Assembly: GCA_015063165.1 (NCBI GenBank)
Contig: SUSZ01000011.1
Location: forward strand, 1-57,625
Reading direction: 5' to 3'
From: Thermoplasmata archaeon
GTDB lineage: Archaea > Thermoplasmatota > Thermoplasmata > Methanomassiliicoccales > Methanomethylophilaceae
DNA length: 57,625 nt
Both the position numbers and the translations under genes were made by a program. Of this stretch, positions 1-8,426 are shown in pieces. The stretch's first letter is position 1. Each line of letters begins with the position of its first letter. The notes under the pieces are model-generated. The model was not told the origin of the DNA. It worked only from the letters and a program-made list of their open reading frames with translations, and ran no database searches.

Positions 1-177
1 TGAGGTACGCCCTTTATGCCATTCACAGGAGACTGATTCTGAAGCACATGACCTCGGGGGTCTGATGGACGATTGTCTAACGGTTGCTTCCGTGTCGATG
101 CTTTAATGAGGGTTGTTACACACAGTCATCGGCCTCCACAACGCTATTAAACGTACGAACCCTACTGAAACTGAGGT

Positions 178-1488
178 GTGCCGGTCTTGTCCAAGTCTCT
201 GATATCGCTCTGCGTCTTCATCCTGTTAATGGGAGCGTTCGGCAGCTTTATCCTAGCGGAAGACCCCGACTACTGGATAGGGTTCGAACTCCAAGTGGAG
301 ACGGACGAGGGGATAGACCACGTCAACGGCATCGGCCACTATTGCACCGACGACTACGTGGAGCTCGTCGCATACGTCAACGACGGATACATCTTCAGCG
401 GATGGTACGACGAGAACGGCGTTCTGCTGGAAAGCTCGGAGCTATATTGGTTCTACGCGTACAACGCCCCCATATTCGCAAAGACCCAGAGAGGAGCCTA
501 TCTGGACCTCATGCGCATGGACGGCGTTCTGGCCTCCACGAGCAGAACCGTGCCCCTCGGCGAGACCGTGACGTTGTACACCTACGAATGCGGGAGCGAG
601 TTCCTGGGCTGGTACACGCCCAAAGGGGAGCTCTTCACCGAGAACGACGAATACACGTTCACGGCGAACGAGGACATCAGCCTCGTAGCGAGGACTGACA
701 GCACCTTCTTCGATGGCGACAATCTGATCGAAGGGAAACTGGACGACTCTATATGCGATGCCTCCATCATTCTCAAGGACCGCTACTCCGGTTATTTCAT
801 AGAACATGTCACGGGCATGACCGAGTGGAGCTTCAGCCTCATCCCGGGCTACTACGATCTGGTCATGGAAGAAAACCTGAAGGATGGAACGAAGACCACG
901 GTGACCAAACACGTGGATATCCCCGGCGACATCCACCGCAAGTACTGCTGGATGAACGGGTACAGCCCCGAGTACATAGAATGGACAGCGGACCGCCAGG
1001 ACTACGCCAGATGCATGGACTCCAAGGCAGACAGGTTCCCGGACGAGGAGGACAGGCTCGAGTTCGTGGATTACACATCGAACAGCATGATAGCCCTCGC
1101 CGCCACCATGCTGGAGAAGACCGCGAACATGACCGAGGTGGAGCGTGCGGACTACGTCCTGAAGTTCGTCCAGAAGATCACCGAATACCAGAGCGACGAC
1201 GCCCTCTCGGACGACGGCGAATACTGGAAGTACCCAATCGAGACGCTGGTCCAGAGAGGAGGGGACTGCGAGGACACGTCCATCCTGTACTGCTCGCTGA
1301 TGCAGGCGATGGGATACAAGACCGCCCTGCTTATCTACGAAGGATATCTGTACCCGGACGAAGGCGGGCACATGGCAGCCGGAATCGCGCTGGATTACGT
1401 CAAGGGAGGAAGCTACTACAACGAGGGCGGCCTGAAGTACTATTACTGCGAGACCACTAGCGACGAAATGTTCGTGGGCGAAGACTGA
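178..1488 (+). CDS. Secreted transglutaminase-like protein, C-terminus cut by in-frame TGA
   Basis: A 436-residue protein with an N-terminal hydrophobic signal segment (about residues 5-27), so it is probably exported. The middle holds two short stretches of the type F-x-GWY (near residues 80 and 145), as in Listeria-Bacteroides (InlB B) surface repeats. The C-terminal third carries a transglutaminase-like core: GGDCEDTS with the candidate nucleophile Cys364, and GGHMAAG with the candidate His398. The start is a GTG at 178; a TTG at 187 is also possible. Translation stops at a TGA (1486-1488), yet the same frame stays open and protein-like to 1548, so the normal C-terminus may be longer. Role at the cell surface is unknown; peptide cleavage or cross-linking is what this fold usually does. 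Confidence 0.7.
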   Translation: MPVLSKSLISLCVFILLMGAFGSFILAEDPDYWIGFELQVETDEGIDHVNGIGHYCTDDYVELVAYVNDGYIFSGWYDENGVLLESSELYWFYAYNAPIFAKTQRGAYLDLMRMDGVLASTSRTVPLGETVTLYTYECGSEFLGWYTPKGELFTENDEYTFTANEDISLVARTDSTFFDGDNLIEGKLDDSICDASIILKDRYSGYFIEHVTGMTEWSFSLIPGYYDLVMEENLKDGTKTTVTKHVDIPGDIHRKYCWMNGYSPEYIEWTADRQDYARCMDSKADRFPDEEDRLEFVDYTSNSMIALAATMLEKTANMTEVERADYVLKFVQKITEYQSDDALSDDGEYWKYPIETLVQRGGDCEDTSILYCSLMQAMGYKTALLIYEGYLYPDEGGHMAAGIALDYVKGGSYYNEGGLKYYYCETTSDEMFVGED

Positions 1489-1548
1489 GACGTATACGAC
1501 GATGCCACCGTGCTGCCCCTCGCGTCGTATGAAAACGATATTAACTAA
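1486..1548 (+). other. In-frame TGA followed by an open extension of the transglutaminase-like gene
   Basis: The TGA at 1486-1488 is followed in the same frame by 19 sense codons (DVYDDATVLPLASYENDIN) and a TAA at 1546-1548. The extension resembles the usual end of a transglutaminase-like domain, and a TGG (Trp) in place of TGA would give the smooth reading VGEDWDVYDD. This suggests a recent nonsense mutation, a sequencing error or readthrough. No selenocysteine insertion element was recognised. Confidence 0.45.
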
Positions 1549-1566
1549 GAAGGCGTAGGATTCCCC

Positions 1567-1701
1567 ATGAAGTACAGATGCGGTCTCTGCGGATACATCT
1601 ACGACGAGGAGAAAGAGGGCGTCAAATTCGCCGACCTTCCCGACGACTGGGTATGCCCCGTGTGCGGAGAGCCCAAGTCCGAGTTCAGTCCTCTGGACTG
1701 A
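1567..1701 (+). CDS. Rubredoxin
   Basis: A 44-residue rubredoxin, slightly shorter than the usual 52-54 residues. Both iron-binding knuckles are present: C5-x2-C8 (YRCGLCGY) and C30-x2-C33 (VCPVCGE), with the conserved DDWVCP stretch between them. It is a small cytosolic one-electron carrier with a single Fe(Cys)4 centre, used in anaerobes for oxidative-stress reductases and other redox partners. It ends exactly where the convergent ArsR-type gene ends (stop codons adjacent at 1701 and 1702). A TATA-like ATATTAA lies about 30 bases upstream. Confidence 0.95.
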   Translation: MKYRCGLCGYIYDEEKEGVKFADLPDDWVCPVCGEPKSEFSPLD

Positions 1702-2073
1702 TCAAAGCTTTTCCGAGACGTGCTCCATTGCCGTCTCGATTATCACTTTCACGTGGTCGTCGCAGAGCGAATAGAACACGTTGCGGCCCTCTTTTCTGGA
1801 AACCACCACATTGGCATCCTTCAGGACCCTGAGCTGATGGGATACCGCCGACTTGTTCATGTCCAATATCTCGCAGATGTCGCATACGCACAGCTCGGTG
1901 ACATCCAGGGCCATCATGATCTTCAGACGGGTGCTGTCGCCGAACAGCTTGAACAGCTCCGTGACGTTCTCGGTGTCGGCCTCCTCCGGCATCAGCTTCC
2001 TGACGAGGCTGACAGAATCGAGATGGACCTCATGACATTCGCATGAATACTCGGATTTTCGAGTCAATCTCAC
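1702..2073 (-). CDS. ArsR/SmtB-family metal-responsive repressor (CadC-like)
   Basis: A 123-residue winged-helix repressor. Residues 60-67 (ELCVCDIC) match the metal site on the alpha-3 helix of the ArsR/CadC family, and the N-terminus adds Cys11 and Cys13 plus His14. This N-terminal plus alpha-3 cysteine arrangement is the thiolate site of CadC-type sensors of soft metals such as Cd, Pb and Zn. The recognition helix follows (MNKSAVSHQLRVL). The chosen GTG start at 2073 overlaps the stop of the upstream micro-gene as GTGA, implying translational coupling. It probably represses its own two-gene operon; the metal is unknown. Confidence 0.85.
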   Translation of the reverse strand: MRLTRKSEYSCECHEVHLDSVSLVRKLMPEEADTENVTELFKLFGDSTRLKIMMALDVTELCVCDICEILDMNKSAVSHQLRVLKDANVVVSRKEGRNVFYSLCDDHVKVIIETAMEHVSEKL

Positions 2074-2249
2074 ACCTTCCTCATACGGACGAACATGACC
2101 AGCAGGACGACTATGACCGCTACCGCCACGACTGCGGATACCGTTCCGAGAGTCTCCACGCTGTCGGGGAACATAACGATCGCGAACGACAGCGCCATGA
2201 GGACGATAGCCAGCAACATCGCCAGCTTGACGAGGGGCCCTTTGACCAT
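2070..2249 (-). CDS. Small two-helix membrane protein, coupled to the ArsR-type repressor
   Basis: A 59-residue open frame starting MVKGPLVKLAMLLAI. It has two clear hydrophobic helices (about residues 6-26 and 36-54) separated by a short PDSVETLGT turn, and ends in basic residues (RMRKV), as expected for a small integral membrane protein. Its TGA overlaps the GTG of the repressor gene (GTGA), so the two form one unit. The coupling suggests a role in the metal or stress response sensed by the repressor. No family was recognised. Other frames here give low-complexity Arg/His-rich shadows, which supports this frame. Confidence 0.65.
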   Translation of the reverse strand: MVKGPLVKLAMLLAIVLMALSFAIVMFPDSVETLGTVSAVVAVAVIVVLLVMFVRMRKV

Positions 2250-2343
2250 ACACCATAATCCTTGGTCTCATTCAAGTAATCTTGGATACATCGCTCGGCG
2301 TTTCATTCTCAAAGTTTAAACCGTGCACCTCCCTTCTGAATCC

Positions 2344-3276
2344 ATGCAAGACCCGGCCATGCTCTGCCAGAAGGCGGTGGAATGTTTCTCCAAAGAACCG
2401 CAGAAAGCCCTGGAGCTATTCACAGAAGCCGCTCAGACCGGATACCCGAACGCCTACTTCGGAATCGCGGAGATGAAGATGGCAGGGATGCTCGGAGAGC
2501 CGGACGTCGACGCGTCGAAGGAGCTCTACGAGGCCGCGGCCGAAGCAGGCCACCCTCCGTCCATGTACAGGCTGGGGATGCTGTACTCCGGAGCCGCAGG
2601 ATATCCGGAAGACCCCGAGAAGTCCAGAGCCTGGTTCGAGAAAGCCGCAGAATGCGGCATGCCCGAGGCCTATCCCGAGGTCGCGGACATGTGCCTCTGC
2701 GGATACGGCGGACCGGTCGACCAGAAGAGGGCGTTCGAGATGTTCCGCATGAGCGCCGAATCGGGAGACTCCACATCCGCGTTCAAGCTCGGCTGCATGT
2801 ACTCCGACGGCATCGGCACAGAGAAGGACGAAGCCGAGGCCATCCGCCTCTTCCGCATCGCAGCCTTCAAGGGGGTCCCCGAAGCCCAGTTCAAGATGGG
2901 GCTCCTCACACAGGAAGGCACCATCAAGGACGAGGGGATGCCCGCCTACAGATGGTACGAATCCGCCGCCGAGGCCGGGATCCCGGCGGCCAAGTTCAAC
3001 CTCGGCACGCTCTACTACGAGGGCAACGGCGTCGAGAAGGATCCGGCCAAGGCGTTCGCTCTGTACAAAGAAGTGTCCGAGACCGGAGACGGCGACGCCC
3101 TGTTCATGGTCGGAAGGATGCTCTTCGAGGGGATCGGCGTGGATAAGAATCCCGAGGAAGGGCTCAGATATTTTGGGCTGTCTGCGAACGCCGGAAATCC
3201 GATGGCGATGGAGTTCGTGGAAAATCTTAGACGCCGGCAGAACACGCAGCTGATTAAAATCGACGGCGCAGAATGA
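2344..3276 (+). CDS. Sel1-like (TPR-type) repeat protein
   Basis: A 310-residue protein made of about seven Sel1-like repeats of roughly 36 residues. Each follows the pattern A-x-x-x-LG-x-x-Y-x-x-G-x-G-x-x-x-D-x-x-x-A-x-x-x-[FY]-x-x-A-A. No signal peptide or catalytic domain is seen, so it is probably a cytosolic scaffold for protein-protein contacts. The ATG at 2344 is preferred to a GTG at 2323 because the repeats begin soon after it. It lies just upstream of the Hsp70/GTPase operon in the same orientation, but with a separate promoter between them. A second, larger Sel1 protein lies at 30.2-32.0 kb. Confidence 0.85.
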   Translation: MQDPAMLCQKAVECFSKEPQKALELFTEAAQTGYPNAYFGIAEMKMAGMLGEPDVDASKELYEAAAEAGHPPSMYRLGMLYSGAAGYPEDPEKSRAWFEKAAECGMPEAYPEVADMCLCGYGGPVDQKRAFEMFRMSAESGDSTSAFKLGCMYSDGIGTEKDEAEAIRLFRIAAFKGVPEAQFKMGLLTQEGTIKDEGMPAYRWYESAAEAGIPAAKFNLGTLYYEGNGVEKDPAKAFALYKEVSETGDGDALFMVGRMLFEGIGVDKNPEEGLRYFGLSANAGNPMAMEFVENLRRRQNTQLIKIDGAE

Positions 3277-3375
3277 AAAACACGCCGAAAACAACCATTT
3301 CCGAGCAGTTTGGGACAAGCGCTCACATTATTATCAGGCGCATTTCAATAACGACAGGTGAACCAATAACCAACG

Positions 3376-3382
3376 TATAAAT
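3376..3382 (+). promoter_or_regulatory. TATA box of the Hsp70/GTPase operon
   Basis: TATAAAT stands about 24-30 bases before the ATG at 3406, in an otherwise AT-rich leader. The spacing implies a very short or leaderless transcript, although a GGTGAG ribosome-binding-like stretch also precedes the ATG. This is the only convincing promoter seen before 12.1 kb, so the six downstream genes are probably co-transcribed. Confidence 0.45.
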
Positions 3383-3405
3383 CATGCAATCATTATTAGG
3401 TGAGC

Positions 3406-5445
3406 ATGGCCCGCAGGGTGGGAATTGATCTCGGAACAACATACTCAGCCGTCGCCGTAATGGAGAACGGAAAGCCTGTAATCGTCAGGAACTCCTATGG
3501 GAAGGAACTCACCCCTTCTGTCATCTGTTGCTTCAACGATGAGGTGCTGGTAGGAGAAGAGGCATACGAAATGATGTCCTCGGGAGCAGGCGAAAGCGTA
3601 ACGGCGTTCAAACGCATGATGGGCGTGCCAGGGGCCGTGGTCACGCACGGCGACACGGATTATACGGCGGAGCAGCTCTCCACGATACTTCTGAAGCACC
3701 TGGTGGACGAAGCTAGCAACGCTCTCGGCGACAGGATCACGGAAGCCATCATAACCGTACCCCAATACTTCGACGACGTGAGGAGAGTGTCCACCATCAA
3801 CGCAGGGAAGGCCTGCGGCCTGAACGTCCTGAAGATCATAAACGAGCCCACATCGGCGGCCCTATACTACGGATACAACTACTCCAAGCAGAAGACTCTG
3901 ATGGTCTACGACCTCGGCGGAGGAACGTTCGATGTCAACATCATCTCGTTCGAGAACGGGAAGACCAACGTCATAGCGAGCAAAGGGGACCACTTCCTGG
4001 GAGGCAAGAACTGGGACGAGGCGATCATGAACATCGCCTGCGACGGATTCATGGACGAGTTCGGCATCGACCCCCGCAAGGACCTTAAGTGCAAGAGCAT
4101 CATGATGGCCACAGCGGAAAGGGTCAAGAGACAGCTCTCCACCGGCACCAGCGCCCCGTTCATCATCGAGTACCAGGACTGGACCGGAAGATACACCATC
4201 ACCAGGGACTCGTTCGTCCACGCCACCGAGCATCTCCTTCTCACCACCAAGAACATCTGCGAGGACACCCTGGCCGACAGCGGCATGAGCTGGGGGGACA
4301 TCGACGAGATCCTGCTCATAGGCGGCTCCTGCAGGATGCCCATGGTGCAGTCCTACCTGAAGGAGCAGACCGGCAGACCCGTGGTGCACCACCCGGACAT
4401 GGAGCTCGCCGTCGCCAAGGGAGCGGCTATCGCGGCCAGCAGATACAAGAACGGCATTTCCGAGACCATCCTCCGCGACGTCACCGCCCACAGCCTAGGA
4501 GCTCTGGCGGTCGAGGAGAACGAGGACCGCTACATCAACGAGATAATGATCCCGAAGAACTCCGGGATACCCTGCAAGTTCACCAAGAGGTTCCTCATCA
4601 AGGAGAAGTGCTGGACCGACATGATCGAGGTCTACGCGCTCCAGGGAGAGTCCGAGCTGCCCGACGACTGCGTCGTAGTGTCCAGGTCCGAGATCACTGG
4701 ATTCCTCAACGACGGCACCGGAGTGGTCATCGAAATCACCTACCACTACGACGAGAACGGAGTCGTCGTGATAACCGCAGAGCAGGACGGCCAGCCCCTG
4801 AAGGTCAAGAACACGCCCCTGCCCGAGGATATGCTCTGGATGTCCGGCAAGCCTTCCGAGAGAGTCGACACCAAGGATACCGTCAGGAAGAGCATCGCGC
4901 TCTGCGTGGACGTCTCCAGGAGCATGAAGTTCGAGGACGCCAACAACAAGATCCCCATCGAAGAGGCCAAGAAGTCCATCAAATCGTTCATCGACGGTTT
5001 CGAGGGGGACGACAACAAGTTCTCGCTGGTAATATTCAGCGACAAGCAGAAGGTCCTCTGCGAGCCCACCTCCGACAAGAAGGTGATAAAGGAAGCCGTC
5101 GACAGGATCAAGCTGAAGGACACCGGGAGCGGGACCACGGCGACGCCCATAGACCTGGCAAGAGCCACCGCTTCGATCGACGGGTATCTGGAGGTCATCG
5201 TCATCCTCACAGACGGCATATGGAAGCGCATGGACGTCTCGATAGCCCAGTCCAGGGAGTGCAGGAAGGACGGCGTCCCGATATTCGCCCTCGGCTTCGG
5301 AGATGCCAACAAGGGATTCCTGAAGCAGATCGCCACTGTCGACAACGGAGGCCTTTACACCACCATCGAGAAGCTGGGATCCACGTTCGACACGATCGCC
5401 ACCGCGATCAAGACGGACAACATGGGAATAAGAGACAAGGACTGA
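3406..5445 (+). CDS. Hsp70-family ATPase fused to a C-terminal von Willebrand A domain
   Basis: A 679-residue fusion. The first ~370 residues are an Hsp70 nucleotide-binding domain: phosphate-1 motif GIDLGTTYSAV near residue 6, EPTSAAL, phosphate-2 motif VYDLGGGTFDV near 167, and adenosine motif LLIGGSCRMP near 303. A shortened beta-rich substrate-binding-like segment follows. Instead of the helical lid, the C-terminus (from about 495) is a VWA domain with an intact metal-ion site: DVSRS (502-506), the GSGTTATP loop (574-581) and LTDG (Asp603). VWA domains bind ligands through a metal and often assemble complexes. It is the first gene of the operon; 7 bases separate it from the next. ATG 3406 is preferred over GTG 3400. 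Not housekeeping DnaK. Confidence 0.85.
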   Translation: MARRVGIDLGTTYSAVAVMENGKPVIVRNSYGKELTPSVICCFNDEVLVGEEAYEMMSSGAGESVTAFKRMMGVPGAVVTHGDTDYTAEQLSTILLKHLVDEASNALGDRITEAIITVPQYFDDVRRVSTINAGKACGLNVLKIINEPTSAALYYGYNYSKQKTLMVYDLGGGTFDVNIISFENGKTNVIASKGDHFLGGKNWDEAIMNIACDGFMDEFGIDPRKDLKCKSIMMATAERVKRQLSTGTSAPFIIEYQDWTGRYTITRDSFVHATEHLLLTTKNICEDTLADSGMSWGDIDEILLIGGSCRMPMVQSYLKEQTGRPVVHHPDMELAVAKGAAIAASRYKNGISETILRDVTAHSLGALAVEENEDRYINEIMIPKNSGIPCKFTKRFLIKEKCWTDMIEVYALQGESELPDDCVVVSRSEITGFLNDGTGVVIEITYHYDENGVVVITAEQDGQPLKVKNTPLPEDMLWMSGKPSERVDTKDTVRKSIALCVDVSRSMKFEDANNKIPIEEAKKSIKSFIDGFEGDDNKFSLVIFSDKQKVLCEPTSDKKVIKEAVDRIKLKDTGSGTTATPIDLARATASIDGYLEVIVILTDGIWKRMDVSIAQSRECRKDGVPIFALGFGDANKGFLKQIATVDNGGLYTTIEKLGSTFDTIATAIKTDNMGIRDKD

Positions 5446-5452
5446 TCCGATC

Positions 5453-7492
5453 ATGCCGTTAGAAGAGTGCTACTGCCAGATACTCGGCATAAACCCCTAC
5501 AAAGAGAACGAGTACGACGAGAGGAAGCTGGACGGGATAATAAAGAAGGCCAGCGACAGGTGGGCGAAGGAGTCCACCAACATCGACGACAACGTTCGCC
5601 TCACCGCCTCCAAGCGCATCGAGATGCAGAGCGACATCGCCGACGCCATGCTCGAGCCGGAATCCAGGAGGAAAGAGTTCGAGGAAGGCAGGAGGAGGCT
5701 CAAGTCCAAGCTGATGCCGCTTCTCAAGAAGTGCATCATCATGGAGGACGGCAGGATCTACGCTTTCCCCAAAGCTGTGAACGATCAGCTCGCTAAGATC
5801 GGATGGGACGGCATAACCTCCGAGGACGTGCCGGAGATCCTCGACCTTCAGGAAGGACGTCCCGAGCCCCCTATCAGCTCCAACGTCTCCAGCTCGTTCA
5901 ACTACATCCAGAACGTGAAGGCGAGCACTCCCGCAGAGGCCCTGAACTCGCTGATCGCCAATCCCAAGCTCAAGATCCAATGCCATCGCCTCACCGACAC
6001 CAGCGGAGTGTCCTCGGTCAAGGGAGCGATGGCGGAGTGCTACACGAGGCTCGGATTCGTCAAGCTGACGGATTTCCCGGAGCAGAACACCTACATAGAG
6101 TGCCTGAGGAAGCTCAAGGCCCTGTCCGACGACGAGCTCGAATCGTTGATCAAGTACAGCAGATGCTACCGCGACCTGATGCCCGCCATGGACGCCCTCA
6201 TGGGCGAGTGCGCCTACATCACCCGCGACCAGATAGACGGCCTCCTCCCGTCCACCATAGACCCGGACATGGCCATCCCCATCCTGGAGTCGTTCTGCTA
6301 CAAGAAGAGCATCGGCGCCAACTTCTCCAAGAAGGAGAGCAGCCTGGTCAGATGCCCGTTCTGCCTGAGCCTTCTGAAGGGCGGGGACGACGCCATGGTC
6401 TGCCCCAACTGCGGCATGGCGATAAGGGCGAAGTGCCCCAGATGCAAGAAGATCCAGGACTGCACCAACAAGGTCTGCATCAGCTGCGGATTCGACTTCG
6501 TGAAGGACACCGAGAGGGCCAGGAGGCTGGCGGTGAGCTTCCGCACGAACCTCAAGAAAGGGAACGTCCGTGCGGCGAGAGCCGATCTGGCCGCCATCAA
6601 GGACTCCTACTCCGAGAACATCAAGGTCGAGACCCTGGAATACGAGCTCCAGAGATGCTCGGAAGACCTGGACCAGTATTCGACCGCAGCTACCAAAGCG
6701 TACAAGAACGGAAGGTACTACGCCGCACTCAGGGCGTTCAACGATCTCAGCAAAAAGTATCCCGAGGTCCTGCCCAACAACCCCGAGCTCGACACCATGC
6801 GCCGCAGCGCGGAGGACTGCTTCGAGCTGGCTCAGGAGTCCTGCCTGGCAGCCAATAAGACCACCGACAAGAAGGAGAAGCTGGACCTTTACATCAAGGC
6901 CGCGGAGCACTGCATGGACCATCCGGCGGCCAGGCTCTTCCTGAGAGACTACCCGCCACAGGGCGTAACGGACTGCGAGGCCGTGGCCACCAAGACCGGG
7001 ACCATAATGATCAAGTTCACGCCCCCTGCGGACTCCAAGGGAGTCTCCTACTGCATCTACCGCGGAACGGAGATCCCTGCCCCCACCGAGGACACCGACC
7101 CGTTCGAGGTCATATCCAAGCACAAGGCGGAGACCGGATACGAGGACAAGACGGTCGAATCTGGGGTGAAATATCATTACATCCTGTGCTCCCGGCGCTG
7201 GGGAGTCCTATCCAGGCCGATGCAGCACATAGGCCCTGTCGTCGCCTTCGAGAATGTCAAGAAGGTGTCGCTTGACTCCACGGAAGAAGGATTCCACATC
7301 TCCTTCGAGCGCCCTCCCAGAGCCTACGCCGTGCGCATAAGCAGATGCCTGAAGGGGGACGAGGAGAACTGCACGGACATCGACGTCGGAGACAAGAACG
7401 AATGCGACGACTTCTGCCTCGTGGGCAACGTCTACATCTACTACTTCTGGACGGAGTACAAGGTCGGCAACGTCATAGAATCCTCCGCTTAG
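5453..7492 (+). CDS. J-like / double zinc-ribbon / TPR-like / FN3-like multidomain protein
   Basis: A 679-residue cytosolic protein with no single recognised family. The N-terminus (CYCQILGINPY, then a charged helix to about residue 85) looks like a degenerate J-type domain, though no HPD tripeptide is visible. Residues 301-350 contain four C-x2-C knuckles (CPFC, CPNC, CPRC, CISC), forming a double zinc ribbon. A helical TPR-like region (about 350-500) follows, then one or two fibronectin III-like beta segments (about 505-675, with the YCIYRG and YHYILCSRRWG strand patterns). The architecture suits an adaptor linking the Hsp70 partner to the GTPase. Start ATG 5453 follows the previous stop by 7 bases; the next gene begins 3 bases after its stop. 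Confidence 0.6.
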   Translation: MPLEECYCQILGINPYKENEYDERKLDGIIKKASDRWAKESTNIDDNVRLTASKRIEMQSDIADAMLEPESRRKEFEEGRRRLKSKLMPLLKKCIIMEDGRIYAFPKAVNDQLAKIGWDGITSEDVPEILDLQEGRPEPPISSNVSSSFNYIQNVKASTPAEALNSLIANPKLKIQCHRLTDTSGVSSVKGAMAECYTRLGFVKLTDFPEQNTYIECLRKLKALSDDELESLIKYSRCYRDLMPAMDALMGECAYITRDQIDGLLPSTIDPDMAIPILESFCYKKSIGANFSKKESSLVRCPFCLSLLKGGDDAMVCPNCGMAIRAKCPRCKKIQDCTNKVCISCGFDFVKDTERARRLAVSFRTNLKKGNVRAARADLAAIKDSYSENIKVETLEYELQRCSEDLDQYSTAATKAYKNGRYYAALRAFNDLSKKYPEVLPNNPELDTMRRSAEDCFELAQESCLAANKTTDKKEKLDLYIKAAEHCMDHPAARLFLRDYPPQGVTDCEAVATKTGTIMIKFTPPADSKGVSYCIYRGTEIPAPTEDTDPFEVISKHKAETGYEDKTVESGVKYHYILCSRRWGVLSRPMQHIGPVVAFENVKKVSLDSTEEGFHISFERPPRAYAVRISRCLKGDEENCTDIDVGDKNECDDFCLVGNVYIYYFWTEYKVGNVIESSA

Positions 7493-7495
7493 GAA

Positions 7496-8425
7496 ATGTA
7501 CAACGCTCCATCCATCAAGCTGCCGGAATCCGTGGAGGATCTGAAGGTGTACCGCAACAGGTCCGACGGGACCTACACGGCCAGATGGTCGTCGCCGTAC
7601 ACGGTGTACCTGTACCAGACTCCGAAGAAGCTTACGTTCACCGGGAAGACGATGAAGATAGAGGACCTGAAATCCCTCATGGACGAGATCATCCCTATCG
7701 AGGAATACACCGACGGGAAGCGCTTCGCCATAAAGGACGGGGCAGTGTGGTACGTGTACCCTGTCATACAGGTCGGAAAGACCGCCATCAGGGGGAGCCC
7801 CGCCTGCGTCATGAACCTCGAGCCCTTCAGGGACATAGAGAGGACGATGGTCAACAAGGACTGCATCATCACGATGACCTGGCCACAGGGAGCGATAGAG
7901 GCGGAGTTCAGGATCTCCAACAGCGAGATCAAGAACGCGGACGACCCCGGCCTCGAGAGGAGGACCATCCGCCGCAAGGACTATTACGAGGAGAGGCAGG
8001 TGGTCATACCCATGGGCGATTCCGTCAGGAAGTTCATCCACATCTATGCTAAGTACAAGATCGAGGACGATATCATGGCCTCTCGCCCGGTCATCATAAG
8101 CGCATACTCCGTCGAGTGCAGGAAGGTCAGATACACGGCATCCAGGGACAAGAAGACCATGACGTTCAAGCTCTCCGCCGACCCCAGCGTTGGGGAGATC
8201 CCCGCGATAATGGCCGTCCAGTCCAGCGAGAGGATACCTCTGAGGTCCGGGGACGGAGAGGTCGTCTGGAGATCCGAGGGTCCCGTCGTCTTCGAGAACG
8301 GCTCCGCTACGCAGTCGTTCGAATGCGGTCCGCAGACCGACATGGAGAGGATAAGGCTGTTCTTCGTCGAGGAGGCCGACTACAACCTGTTCAAGTTCAT
8401 ACACCCCATCTACAGGAGGCGCTGA
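7496..8425 (+). CDS. Beta-rich protein of the Hsp70/GTPase operon, function unknown
   Basis: A 309-residue protein with no signal peptide, membrane helix or catalytic motif that I recognise. Alternating hydrophobic strands (for example YTARWSSPYTVYLY near the start and DCIITMTWPQGAIEAEFRI near residue 120) suggest repeated beta-sandwich modules like the FN3-like C-terminus of the preceding protein. The two may share ancestry or stack together. It starts 3 bases after the upstream stop, and the GTPase gene starts 1 base after its own stop, so it is almost certainly part of the same complex or pathway. Codon use matches its neighbours. Confidence 0.6.
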   Translation: MYNAPSIKLPESVEDLKVYRNRSDGTYTARWSSPYTVYLYQTPKKLTFTGKTMKIEDLKSLMDEIIPIEEYTDGKRFAIKDGAVWYVYPVIQVGKTAIRGSPACVMNLEPFRDIERTMVNKDCIITMTWPQGAIEAEFRISNSEIKNADDPGLERRTIRRKDYYEERQVVIPMGDSVRKFIHIYAKYKIEDDIMASRPVIISAYSVECRKVRYTASRDKKTMTFKLSADPSVGEIPAIMAVQSSERIPLRSGDGEVVWRSEGPVVFENGSATQSFECGPQTDMERIRLFFVEEADYNLFKFIHPIYRRR

Positions 8426-8426
8426 A

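Noticed and set aside
1-106. Open frames from the window start (for example 3-65, ending HMTSGV)
   Set aside because: Too short to identify and three frames are equally open. One may be the tail of a gene lying to the left, but nothing supports a call.
84-698. Arg-rich 204-codon frame overlapping the transglutaminase-like gene
   Set aside because: Composition is that of a GC-rich shadow frame, and the overlapping 178-1488 frame has a signal peptide and recognisable motifs.
4089-5462. 457-codon plus-strand frame inside the Hsp70-VWA gene
   Set aside because: His/Arg/Gln-rich frame-shadow of the real gene with no family features.
5459-7177. 572-codon minus-strand frame opposite the J-like/zinc-ribbon gene
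   Set aside because: A long antisense frame caused by codon bias; the plus frame has zinc knuckles and tight operon spacing.
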